Shown: positions 8,905-16,138 of the stretch, in pieces
Numbering within the stretch: position 1 is the stretch's first letter
Layout of the letters: every line of letters begins with the position of its first letter
Source of the DNA: Symbiodinium natans
Taxonomy: Eukaryota; Sar; Dinophyceae; Suessiales; Symbiodiniaceae
Assembly (NCBI GenBank): GCA_905221605.1
Contig: CAJNDS010000221.1
Coordinates: 1-27,500, forward strand
Direction: 5' to 3'
Length of the DNA: 27,500 nt
Translations under genes and position numbers: made by a program
The notes under the pieces: generated by a model
Database searches by the model: none
Told to the model about the DNA's origin: nothing
Seen by the model: only the letters and a program-made list of their open reading frames with translations

Positions 8905-9621
8905 GGCATGATAAGGCGCACCCAAGGCTGTCATCATCGAAGTCAGCGGCCTGGGCACAGGCCGAGAATTGAGCAAGCCTACTTGGAGGTTCATGGTGCT
9001 TATTAGCCAACTATAACTGTTCTTATAGCTGTACTTATAACCCTATGAGGGGGCTTATAAGTGGGTTATAAGATGTTATTAGGTACAGTTGCAACTGGTT
9101 ATTAAGTACCATGAACCTCCACGTGGTAGTGCGCATCCTCTGCGCTTGGGGGTTCCGTGCCTTGCCCATGTCGCTTTGCACGGCCTGTAGGATGCAAAGG
9201 CTGGAAAGGGCTCTGGACAAACCCCCCCCCTCCCATCGTAAATTATCACTCTCTGGCAGGCCATGCTTCTTTACAGCGCAAGTGGAGGAAAGAGCGGCCT
9301 GAAAATCCGCTTCGCCTTTGCTCATGGAGCCTAGGTTTCCAGGATTTTGGTGACATGGCCTCGGACGGTGTGCGTCCGAGGCATCATTGGGGAGCACAAA
9401 CCATCTTCGGTCTTCATCTGACACAAGCCTGGATTTCTTCCGCCACACCCACTAAAGGATGCCACCTGTCCCGACATTGCCCTTCCATAACTTCGTAACT
9501 TTCGTGGAGAACAGTCATCTCGGAGACATGAGATTCACTCTCACGTAAGTCCTGGGCGAAACTTCCCTTCAGGCTTGCCTTTGCCTGCATGTCAGAGAGA
9601 GTGTTGGTCCGTGGCACATTG
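8905..9621 (-). CDS. Three-exon minus gene split by an introner-like element
   Basis: In transcript order: exon 9545-9621 (contains SLKGSFAQDL), donor |GTGAGAGTG; intron 9418-9544; acceptor CTTGTGTCAG|; exon 9123-9417 (EDRRWFVLPNDAS, KHGLPESDNLRW, QAVQSDMGKARN); donor |GTGGAGG; intron 8982-9122; acceptor CCTCCAAG|; exon from 8981 down to about 8905 (RLAQFSACAQAADFDDD). Phases agree at both junctions: one base left over then two, and two left over then one. The second intron is a family A inverted-repeat element. Upstream the frame meets a GA/CT microsatellite. No known domain recognised. The G9 run in exon 2 (9222-9230 on plus, C9) is a place where a miscalled base would break the frame. Confidence 0.5.
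8981..9124. mobile_element. MITE family A, copy 1, used as an intron
   Basis: Inverted ends of 17 bp with one mismatch: ACTTGGAGGTTCATGGT left and ACCATGAACCTCCACGT right. On the minus strand the mismatch turns CTTGG into CGTGG and creates the GT donor; the other end, CCAAG, gives the AG. Interior is TTATAA-rich. Confidence 0.75.
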
Positions 9622-9660
9622 CTGGGGATTGAATCATGCATTGCCAAGTGACCGCCCCAA

Positions 9661-9682
9661 AGGCGCCTCCCTCCCTCCCTCC

Positions 9683-9731
<49 letters not shown>

Positions 9732-9735
9732 TTCC
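9661..9735. repeat. CCCT/CT microsatellite
   Basis: (CCCT)n then about 20 CT units then CCTT repeats. The same design recurs at 10.02-10.09 kb. Confidence 0.92.
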
Positions 9736-10021
9736 TTCCAGTGCACGTAGCCCCCCGGAGGCGGCTGCGCCAAGGAGCGTGCTCCACAGGATCTCGTGTG
9801 ACGCTGGTGCTGTGTGGAGGGGCTCTCACCACTATTGCCCTCATACCTATCAATAGAAGCAGGTACCACCCTACGCCCCGTCGCCCACTCGAAAACCGAG
9901 GCCCCCCCCCCCCCTAGTGACATACGTGTTTTAGGTAACAAAGTTACGTAAGATCACATGTTTGTGGTGGGTATGTGGGCAGGTATGCCAGGCTGTCGCG
10001 GTTAGGGGCCACATGGAAACG

Positions 10022-10090
10022 ACCTTCCTTCCTTCCTTCCAAGAAACGACCTCTCTCTCTCTCTCTCTCTCGCGCTCTCTCGCTCTCCCC
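10022..10090. repeat. CCTT/CT microsatellite
   Basis: (CCTT)n followed by CT runs, directly 3' of the stop codon of the minus gene that follows. Confidence 0.9.
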
Positions 10091-10097
10091 TTCCCTA

Positions 10098-10710
10098 TCA
10101 GCAGAAAACTTGGCCTTTTCCCTTCTCGAAGCCTTTGTCAAAGCCCGTGTCAAAGCCCATGTCGAAGCCCTGCAATGGGACTGCATTGTTGCAGGCCTTC
10201 ATATTGACTTTCTCTCCCTGCACAACGTGCAAAAGTCGCTGGGGCACCCTGGCCTTGCCAGGGGGTCCTTTGCCACCTTTGCTCATGTTGCTCTTGTCGG
10301 AGCCTTTCTCAGCGCCTTTCATTGGGCCTGGACAGCAGACCCGGCTGATTTCGATGGTGTTCGTCTACCCTGGCAATCAAGAAAAAAACAAAAAACACAG
10401 CCTTTGCCCTTGAAGCCGTCCTTTCCTTTGCCCTTTCCATCCTGCCAAACAGAACGAGGCACCTCTACTCTGTCCTGAATGCCGATAGGGGTTCCGATAC
10501 ATCCCAAGGTGTCTGCTGTCGTCAGGGCTGGTGCAATGTCCTTGCTAGTGCCGTTAGGTTGCCAGCCAGGGGGCGACAGCACTGCCACATCTTCCGCTGT
10601 GTTGAGGCTCTGGCACTAGAGCGAGGGTTTGTGGATGGTTGTGTCATCTTCCGCCATGCCGTATTCTTGCAGCTTCAGTGCTTTCAGGATCTTCCGTGCC
10701 TAATACAGAA
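10098..10710 (-). CDS. Gly/Lys-rich protein, multi-exon, unknown role
   Basis: Last exon 10098-10364: 88 codons to TGA, after the acceptor GCCAGGGTAG|. The intron end before it is strongly T-rich (GTTTTTTTCTTGATTGCCAG). The exon has a lysine/glycine-rich first half, then a periodic tail of GF(D/E)xGF steps ending FEKGKGQVFC. Exon before it, about 10400-10612: LSPPGWQPNGTSKDI, then KGKGKDGFKGKG, running into a GC-rich donor region whose exact site and phase I could not fix. Still further upstream, about 10615-10705: ILKALKLQEYGMAEDDTT. Gly/Lys repeats of this kind are common in dinoflagellate proteins; that they bind nucleic acid is only a guess. Confidence 0.5.
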
Positions 10711-10728
10711 GCCTTAAAAGGTTTAGTA

Positions 10729-10815
10729 TAGTATAATTATGAAGGGGCCCTCAGGGAATACTACTACCAGTAGTAATTATTTCGACCCCTGTAATACCTG
10801 GAGAAAGGGTCTCAG
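10729..10815. mobile_element. Possible decayed inverted-repeat element
   Basis: Carries element-like words (GGGGCCCTCAGGGAATACTA, CCTGGAGAAAGGGTC) and an internal palindromic TACTACCAGTAGTA. Clear ends not found. Confidence 0.3.
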
Positions 10816-10820
10816 GCTAA

Positions 10821-10876
10821 AACCCTAAACCCTAAACCCTAAACCCTAAACCCTAAACCCTAAACCCTAAACCCTA
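10821..10876 (+). repeat. Interstitial telomere-like array
   Basis: Eight CCCTAAA units with no variants. Confidence 0.92.
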
Positions 10877-13161
10877 AGGGCTCCTTGCCCTCATCAGGTG
10901 ACGGAGCCATCCAGGGTGGCCCCTGCCCGGAAGCCTGGGGTGTGGCTCGGAGGAAAGTCGGATTTGGGCTTTGGGGTTTAAGGTCCAGGGTTTAGGGTTT
11001 AGGGTTTAGGGTTTGGGGTTTAGGGCTTAGGGTTTAGAGTTTAGGGTTTAGGTTTAGGGTTTAGGGCTGAGGGCCACCCCAATTCGGTACAAGCATTGCC
11101 AGCACTGGGCACCACGACCCAGCCGCCAGGAGCATTTGCGCGCCACACCTGCAAAGCATGTCGATAAAGCCAGGCAGCAGAGGCTCGTACGCAAGGCATG
11201 CGTAAGCTTTAGCCCAAGTCTTTCAACATCCCCTGGCACTCATCCTGGCTCACAGGTGATTCCTAAGGCGAAACCTTGAGGCAGCATCTCGTGAATCTTG
11301 TGCCTTGTGAGAAATTTTCGCTCTGTGGCAGCCCTCTGTATCGCCTTATCGCTTGGGATGTTCTCCTGAAACTCACAGTCCTTAATGGGGACTATAAAGG
11401 GGGGGTACTATATGTACTATGGTCCCTATTCAGGACTGTTAGTATCAGGGGGAACATACTTATCGCTGTGGCCTGGTAGTTCATGGCGGCAGCCCAGGGA
11501 GGGACACCTCGAAAAAAGGGCAGCGGAAATGACAAAAGCAGAACTTGGCGAGTTCTCTAAATTAGGGGGCCCTTTTTGGGATCCTTTTTTAAAAGGGTGC
11601 CGTATTATGTTGGGGACCCCCCAAACAAGGGACCCAAATTTAGAGAACTGCCCATGTATGTGGCGCTTAAGATGGCGCAGAAGTGGGAGCAGATGCGACA
11701 GCCATGGGGCCACGGGGCCATGACCATGCGCCGGAAATCCCGGCATGGGCTGCATCGGAAAGAAGCTGCGTAGGAACTGCTCCGACCTCGTCGAGATGCT
11801 CCAGGTTTTAGGGTTTAGGGTTTAGGGTTTAGGGTTTAGGGTTTAGGGTTTAGGGTTTAGGGTGCTCCACAGTGCATGCCGTATGGACGAGGTCCTGGCT
11901 TGATGGAGCACTTGACGCTGTTCCCACGGAGTTTCTGCGATCTGCACAAGCAAAGGACAGTCACAAAGATCTGGTGACTGCATAGCAACTGTAAAGCTAT
12001 GTACGCAGAAGGCGGCAGAAAAAATAATTCACTGTCCACCCAAACTGCGATCTTTGATCGACACACTGCTGCAGCACCGCTCTGACAAGCAATCGTCGCT
12101 GCAACTAACGCAGGAAAGTTGCCACGCGACCTGAGCCACAAAGCTGCATCTGTCGCAGCCGTGTCGGTTTTGAAGGCGACGAAAGCCTCGGGCAGCTGCC
12201 AGCTGCACCCTGCAGAGTTTAGGGTTTAGGGTTTAGGGTTTAGGTTTTAGGGTTTAGATTTTAGGGTTTGGGGTTTAGGGTTTATACCACATCACGGGCA
12301 TGACTTATCATGACTTGCTGAGGTTCTCAGAGCCGGACCGTGTTGTTAACATCAGGCTTGATCGACACCAGGGACTCCGCAGCGGGGCACTTGTCAAATA
12401 AGTCGTGCAACTCCTGGCTTCGGGGTCTTCGTGGGGCTTCACAGGTCGGAAGCCGAACCGTGAAAGACAGTGCAATGCACACGTCGGGCACGGGCTCAAT
12501 GGAGACTTTAAACTCACGGCCGCCCGCGCGCGACCTCGTCCCTCTACATTGCTCAAAACAGTTGGCCATGGTGACGGTTCTGTACAGGTCATTTCCCAAT
12601 CTGCCGGCTGTACACGTAGCACAATCTGGCTGTCTCTGCCGGGTGGTGCTCAAAACTGTAAGGCTGGCAGCAGAGCCTCTTGAGCTGAGCATGGCAGCCT
12701 GCTGTCTGGACAATGCAGTTCAAGTGCGCTGGCGGGTTTAGGGTTTATGGTTTAGGGTTTAGGGTTTAGGGTTTGGGTGTTCAGGCCACCCCACTCACTT
12801 CGACGGTGTGGCATCTGTCAGGCAAGAACCCATAGCTAAGCCGTGAATCTCCATCTTGATTTGGCGAAGGGCCTGCCACGTAGCAACCATTCAGCTCAAC
12901 GACAACTGAGAACGGAAAACCACGGAGAACTCCCATCACCCCCCCAGGGAAAAAAATCCAAGATCTGAAGGTAGAGTCACATGGGGTGGTTGTCAAAATC
13001 CGCCGAGGCCTCGGGCCGAAGGTGTATAGGTTGTGAGAACAGGCACCCTTTATTTTCGACCTTTCTTTTGGGTACCCCCCCCTAGGAAACCGGGGTCCGC
13101 AAGCGGACGGTTCGCCAGGACCAGAGGCAGTTGAAGCCCGTCCCAGCAGAACCCCCCCCCT

Positions 13162-13207
<46 letters not shown>

Positions 13208-13519
13208 TGCCCCGCCCCCCCCCCCCCGCAGCGACTCGAGCGCTGCGGAATCACCACGCTCACTGGGCCGGGCCGAGGCGGGTCGCGTAGCGTTAAAATT
13301 ACGGTCCTTTTTTGGATCCTTATTATAATACGGCACCTAATATTTATGGGACCCCCCAAAAGGGATCATAATCACCCTAAACCCTAAACCCTAAACCCTA
13401 AACCCTAAGACTTATGGGACCCCAAAAGGGATCATAATCAGCCACCCACGTCACAAATCAGCCTCGGGAGCTTCGCGGGCTGCGTCTTGAACAGCGGCCA
13501 AGAGCTCTGCATCCACTTC
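10877..13519 (-). CDS. Gene of at least eight exons; introns made of telomere repeats and MITE-like elements
   Basis: Exons in transcript order: E1 13455-13519, E2 12799-12964, E3 12339-12684, E4 12067-12195, E5 11871-11941, E6 11649-11798, E7 11508-11556, E8 11275-11380, probably E9 11078-11148 and E10 from 10934 downwards. Every proposed intron between E1 and E8 is GT-AG and the phases fit at each junction: 2/1, 0/0, 0/0, 0/0, 2/1, 2/1, 0/0. E3 fits only if one base at about 12592-12596 is surplus. Protein-like stretches include LLAAVQDAAREAPEAD (E1), FPFSVVVELNGCYVAG (E2), FKVSIEPVPDVCIAL (E3), FVAFKTDTAATDAAL (E4), WEQRQVLHQARTSS (E5), WLSHLLPLLRHLKRH (E6) and SDKAIQRAATERKFL (E8). About 360 residues can be read. 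I do not recognise the family. First and last exons are uncertain. Confidence 0.6.
10972..11068 (-). repeat. Telomere-like array, probable intron body (E9-E10)
   Basis: TTTAGGG units with several variants. It lies inside the proposed intron 10935-11077 and is CCCTAAA in the gene's sense direction. Confidence 0.9.
11376..11462. mobile_element. Element-like sequence filling intron E7-E8
   Basis: GGGGACTATAAAGGGGGGGT ... GTCCCTATTCAGGACTG ... AGTATCAGGGGG resembles the family cores but has no clean ends. It makes up most of intron 11381-11507 (minus: GAG|GTGTCC ... CATTAAG|GAC). Confidence 0.4.
11551..11649. mobile_element. MITE family E acting as intron E6-E7
   Basis: Perfect 13-bp inverted ends AGTTCTCTAAATT / AATTTAGAGAACT, extended by a flanking GGC/GCC pair. 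On the minus strand the GT of GTTCTC and the AG of TTTAG are the splice sites (intron 11557-11648, 92 bp) and phase is kept (CA|A). Because the ends are mirror images, the plus strand carries the same two sites (11552-11643), and plus frames also stay open across it. Core shares TTTTTGGGATCC and GGGACCCCCC with family C. Confidence 0.7.
11799..11870 (-). other. Intron consisting of telomere repeats (E5-E6)
   Basis: 72 bp on the minus strand: GTGGAGCA, then about eight CCCTAAA units, then ACCTGGAG. Removing it joins CT|C in frame. Almost nothing but heptamer lies between the splice sites. The array itself is 11804-11863. Confidence 0.6.
11942..12066 (-). other. Ordinary GT-AG intron (E4-E5)
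   Basis: 125 bp: GTGTGTCG ... GTCCTTTGCTTGTGCAG, T-rich and free of repeats, phase 0. It serves as an internal control showing what a non-repeat intron looks like in this gene. Confidence 0.55.
12216..12285 (-). repeat. Telomere-like array inside intron E3-E4
   Basis: About nine TTTAGGG units (variants TTTAGGT, TTTAGAT, TTTGGGG) within the proposed intron 12196-12338, followed on the minus strand by acceptor-like CTCTGCAG and CTGGCAG. Confidence 0.9.
12736..12777 (-). repeat. Telomere-like array inside intron E2-E3
   Basis: Five to six units, starting 21 bases downstream (in sense) of the consensus donor GTGAGT that ends E2 at 12799. Confidence 0.9.
13163..13207. repeat. Poly-C homopolymer of 45 bases
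   Basis: Part of a C-rich tract from 13151 to 13227, broken only at 13161-13162 and by a few T/G bases at the right. Exact length is likely unreliable in any assembly. Confidence 0.9.
13375..13408 (+). repeat. Telomere tract inserted into family C element with target duplication
   Basis: Nearly five CCCTAAA units. Left flank 13344-13374 and right flank 13412-13440 are the same sequence (starts TTATGGGACCCC, ends AAAAGGGATCATAATCA) apart from two extra C in a homopolymer. Confidence 0.85.
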
Positions 13520-13545
13520 CTGTGTGTCGGGCTGAGTTTGAACTC

Positions 13546-13574
13546 CCTAAACCCTAAACCCTAAACCCTAAACC
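13546..13574 (+). repeat. Short telomere-like array
   Basis: Four CCCTAAA units, 27 bp upstream (in sense) of E1 of the minus gene. Here the heptamer is TTTAGGG in the gene's sense, unlike its other introns. Confidence 0.88.
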
Positions 13575-13868
13575 AGAAGTGCAACTTCCCATGCCAAGCG
13601 CACACTTGCTTATACAGGGACGTAGAGACACAGGAACAGTGTCTGAAGCCTCACCAGTGAGTCGCAAGCCGTTCAGTCGGAGACGAAGCTTTCGCACCAA
13701 GTGAATGCACGCAAGAGAAGTGCCGCAGCTGCTGAAACACTGTTGTGTAAGCTGCTCTGCAAAACAGCAAGAGACGTGTGCAGCATAATACCTATTGCTG
13801 GTTGTAGCATGCTTTGCTCATGGAACTGAATACTAACCAAGCGTCTCGTCGTTCCGGTGGCCTCGCAG
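13575..13868. other. Unresolved spacer
   Basis: Frames on both strands are short. The right edge provides a good acceptor, GGTGGCCTCGCAG, for the plus gene that follows. Confidence 0.3.
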
Positions 13869-14618
13869 GACAAGGTTGAAATCGTCATTCAGTCATCATC
13901 TTTGCAGTGGCAATGGAAAGGAGGCCTGTATGAAATGCCGATGGCTGCGAAAATTGCCCTCTCCTTACGTGCATTCATGCTGATGCGAACAACAACGTCT
14001 TGCAGGCCGTGTTGCATTTGCAGTTCACATGCCATGCTTTGGGCGGGACAATTGCCAAACGGAGGCATTTGGCCCGTTGAGTGCATCTGGAAGCAAGCAA
14101 GCTTCGTCGGCACAATCGATTTTGGCACCAGCGCGGCAGATCTCGCCCACCTGTTCCAAGAATTTGCACGCAAAACCCCCTAAACCCCTAAACCCTAAAC
14201 CCTAAACCCGAAACCCTAAACCCTCTCAGATTGAGGCCCTGAGCCGCAGGGAGCGGTCCAGCCTGGCGACCACGAGCTCCTTCTCGATCGGCCTTGCAAT
14301 CACGCTGCGACTTCGGACCGCCGAAGTTTCGCAGCCGCTCTTTCTAAACAAGCCTTCACCTACTGGCACGGCCTTGCCTTGCACATGTAAGTGTGCGAGA
14401 GGTGCAGGCCACGAAGGGCGGCGATGCGTTTCATCTCCCTGCAAGACCAAAGCTCGAGAGTGCCCGTGAAACATCCACCGTCTTCGCAACAACCACATGA
14501 CTGGCCTGTTGAAAAGGCCACCATCACCTTGGCCGCAGCGGCAGATTGCTCACATGCCTTGAAAGATAAGGGTTTTGTAAATTTCTCTTTCAGACAAGTT
14601 CGTTGTTTTGACGGTTGA
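13869..14618 (+). CDS. Three-exon plus gene with a telomere-repeat GC-AG intron
   Basis: Exon a 13869-14165 (99 codons; contains KQASFVGTIDFGTSAADL and HLFQEF). Intron 14166-14229 would start GCACGC and end CCCTCTCAG with CCCTAAA repeats between; a GC donor is acceptable for dinoflagellates. Exon b 14230-14386 (IEALSRRERSSLATT) ends at consensus GTAAGT. Intron 14387-14445 is 59 bp and ends CCCTGCAAG. Exon c starts at 14446 (VEKATITLAAAADCSHAL) and either runs to TGA at 14616-14618 or stops at a GTAAAT donor at 14576. Phases fit: 0/0 then 1/2. Family not recognised. The acceptor at 13868 is good, so there is probably an exon upstream. Confidence 0.55.
14177..14224 (+). repeat. Telomere-like array, body of a GC-AG intron
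   Basis: About six units, including CCCCTAAA and CCCGAAA variants. The last one runs directly into the acceptor CCCTCTCAG. Confidence 0.9.
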
Positions 14619-14659
14619 GGTTGAGGAGTGGTCTTGATGCATGTTACAAAAACATGAAG

Positions 14660-15000
14660 GCGTGTGCCAGCACAAACAACTCTGTGCAGTATGTTGTGAG
14701 AAAAAGCAAATATGCTGTAAATACCCAGTGGATTGGGCATTTTCACGACAGTGCCGGATGCTCGTAACAACACATGTTATTCCAGACACGTCCAACATCC
14801 TGCCGAAGTATGGTTGCCACGAGGAAAAAAGCTGTAAGTACCAGTGGTTTGGGCATGTTCACAAAAGACACGAACGTTTATGACAGTCCGTCCTGCCCCA
14901 GAAACGACAACACATCCTTTTTGCCTTATGTTGTGCAAGGAGGCAAGAACGATGTAATTACCAGTGCGTTTGGGCATTGTCGCCGAACGGACGTCCTCAT
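14660..15000 (+). repeat. Three diverged tandem copies of a unit of about 118 bp
   Basis: The anchor TGTAA(A/G/T)TACC(C)AGTG followed by TTGGGCAT occurs at 14716, 14833 and 14953 (spacing 117 and 120). Upstream of each anchor lies a related stretch. Translated in corresponding frames, the copies share a Cys-rich pattern (CAVCCEKKQ..CCKYP..W, GCHEEK.SCKYQW, CCARRQERCNYQ..W). The anchor contains GTAAGT in copy 2, so the units could instead be repeated intron starts. Confidence 0.6.
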
Positions 15001-15202
15001 CCCTTCAGCTGAGAAGCTTCCTGTCCACTGCAAAGTGATGAAGGGCAGCGCCGCGCGGCGGCAAAACACGAAGTCACACCTCCTGCCATGCATGCGTGTC
15101 GAGTCCGCAACATGCATGTCCGGAATATATGGGCTCCCAGAAATTCTGGGAGCTGGAACTGCAACACTGATCTTCGGTCTAGTGAACACAAGAGCTTGCT
15201 GA
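14905..15202 (+). CDS. Exon-like segment at the end of the tandem units
   Basis: Acceptor CCTGCCCCAG| precedes 14905. Two plus frames are open: one keeps the Cys-rich pattern (QHILFALCCARRQ) and stops at 15009; the other runs to TGA at 15202 with TSAFGHCRRTDVLIPSAE and KVMKGSAARRQ. The second is longer and more natural. Unknown family. Confidence 0.35.
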
Positions 15203-15232
15203 CAACTCCAGACCAACTATACACTTGGGGCG

Positions 15233-15293
15233 TTCCGGAATTTAGGGTACCTTATTGGGGTCCTTCTTATCTATTTTCGTAAACCCCCACTTC
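15233..15293. mobile_element. Truncated family B element
   Basis: GGGTACCTTATTGGGGTCC then ATTTTCGTAAACCCCCAC; the left inverted end is missing. As at 1491, the minus strand shows GTGGGGG at the tip, and 10-20 bases upstream the shared GTGAGCCCATG motif. Confidence 0.5.
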
Positions 15294-15404
15294 CAGCCCC
15301 GCCTGTACCTCATGGGCTCACCCTCGATCGGACAGCCCCGCACCACGCAAAGGCATGCCTTGAGAGGATTGGGCTGCCCAAGTCCATGCTACAATGGGGC
15401 CTAC

Positions 15405-15460
15405 GATATGACGGGTACCTTGTTGGGGTCCTTGTTGTAAGGGAGTCCTACTATTTGGGG
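15405..15460. mobile_element. Family B core fragment
   Basis: ATGACGGGTACCTTGTTGGGGTCC then TAAGGGAGTCCTACTATTTG (spaces omitted, quoted in two parts). No ends; a TA repeat follows directly. Confidence 0.45.
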
Positions 15461-15462
15461 AT

Positions 15463-15500
<38 letters not shown>

Positions 15501-15540
15501 ATACATATGTGTATATATATATATATATATATCTATATCG
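15463..15540. repeat. TA microsatellite
   Basis: Two (TA)n runs separated by CTATACATATGTG. Confidence 0.92.
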
Positions 15541-15671
15541 GGCATGTACCTGCATTCTTGCGAAATAGATATGCTTCCTGGAGCAGGTAAGCCAGTTACT
15601 TGTGTCGGGAGCGGGGAGACCGGGTGGCAAATCGGGCTGCCCTCTTGGTCCACTTGACCTGCCCCACTTGC

Positions 15672-15790
15672 AACACTTGCCCCTAGGAGTGGGGGGCAAG
15701 TGGCAAGTGGAGCAAGTGGGGCAAGTGAGGGAAGGGCGCAAGTGGGGTGCAGTGGGGGCGAAGTGGGGCGAAGTGGGGGCAGCGTTCATT
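15672..15790. repeat. G-rich minisatellite, unit like GCAAGTGGG
   Basis: Ten or more imperfect units of 8-11 bases (CAAGTGG, GAAGTGG, GCAGTGG) with runs of three to six G, so a G-quadruplex could form. Part of it reads through in the frame of the next exon. Confidence 0.7.
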
Positions 15791-15814
15791 TACGCCCTCT
15801 CACCTGCAACATAG

Positions 15815-16138
15815 CTGTCCTCCGTGCCTGGGCCGAGCCCGTTGGGTCATCGTCTCCAGGTACCCTGCCAGAGTCATCATCAACCGTAGTACAGTTGTTC
15901 ACTGATAGAGAGCTTCTCCCACACATTTTGGATACGGGGACGGTGCCTGACGGCTTTCGCAGACTGGGGCGCGTTGCTGCTGAGATCTGCAACGATCACG
16001 CCGCCAGACTCCATCGCCTGGTCCAGGAGGCACGGTCAGAGGTGTAAATTTGAAGGCCGGCGTGTGCAAGGGCAGCTTCAACCACCCCCCCACCAGGAGG
16101 TACGCGGCAGTGTCGGACTCTACAGCCCCCTCACCTGA
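15815..16138 (+). CDS. Two-exon end of a plus gene
   Basis: Exon 15815-16041 after GCAACATAG|: protein-like with LFTDRELLPHILDTGTVPDG and RLHRLVQEARSE, ending at donor GAG|GTGTAA. Intron 16042-16096 ends CCCCCCCACCAG. The last exon 16097-16138 reads EVRGSVGLYSPLT and stops. Phase 0/0. The last bases overlap the 3' edge of the minus exon at 16135, so one of the two terminal calls may be wrong. Family not recognised. Confidence 0.45.

Larger units (their letters stand above)
12976..13456. mobile_element. Composite family C element within intron E1-E2
   Basis: Ends TGGGGTGGTTGTCAAAATCC (from 12981) and the reverse of GTGGGTGGCTGATTATGATC (to 13450), flanked by the six bases GTCACA on both sides (12976-12981, 13450-13455; the boundary base is shared). 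Inside are a 45-C homopolymer, the family core (TTTTTTGGATCCTTATTATA), and a telomere tract with duplicated flanks. The proposed intron 12965-13454 runs from GTGACGTGGG to ACCTTCAG on the minus strand and joins E1 to E2 in phase. Confidence 0.55.

Noticed and set aside
9414-9941. 175-codon minus frame with an Arg-Glu repeat
   Set aside because: RERERE is the CT microsatellite read as GA. Only the part below about 9621 is protein-like, and it leaves the frame at a GTGAGA donor.
11385-11773. Plus-strand gene across the family E element (frames with EKRAAEMTKAELGE and VALKMAQKWEQMRQ)
   Set aside because: These frames join in phase too, because the element is symmetric. But they do not connect to a gene on either side, whereas the minus frames fit a chain of eight exons. 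Kept as an alternative only.
12781-13359. 192-codon minus frame with a poly-Gly run
   Set aside because: It reads through the poly-C tract and an intron. Only its last part (12799-12964) looks coding, and that part ends at a GTGAGT donor.
14926-15216. 96-codon minus frame
   Set aside because: It is the shadow of the plus frame over the same bases, which has an acceptor at 14904 and a more natural composition.
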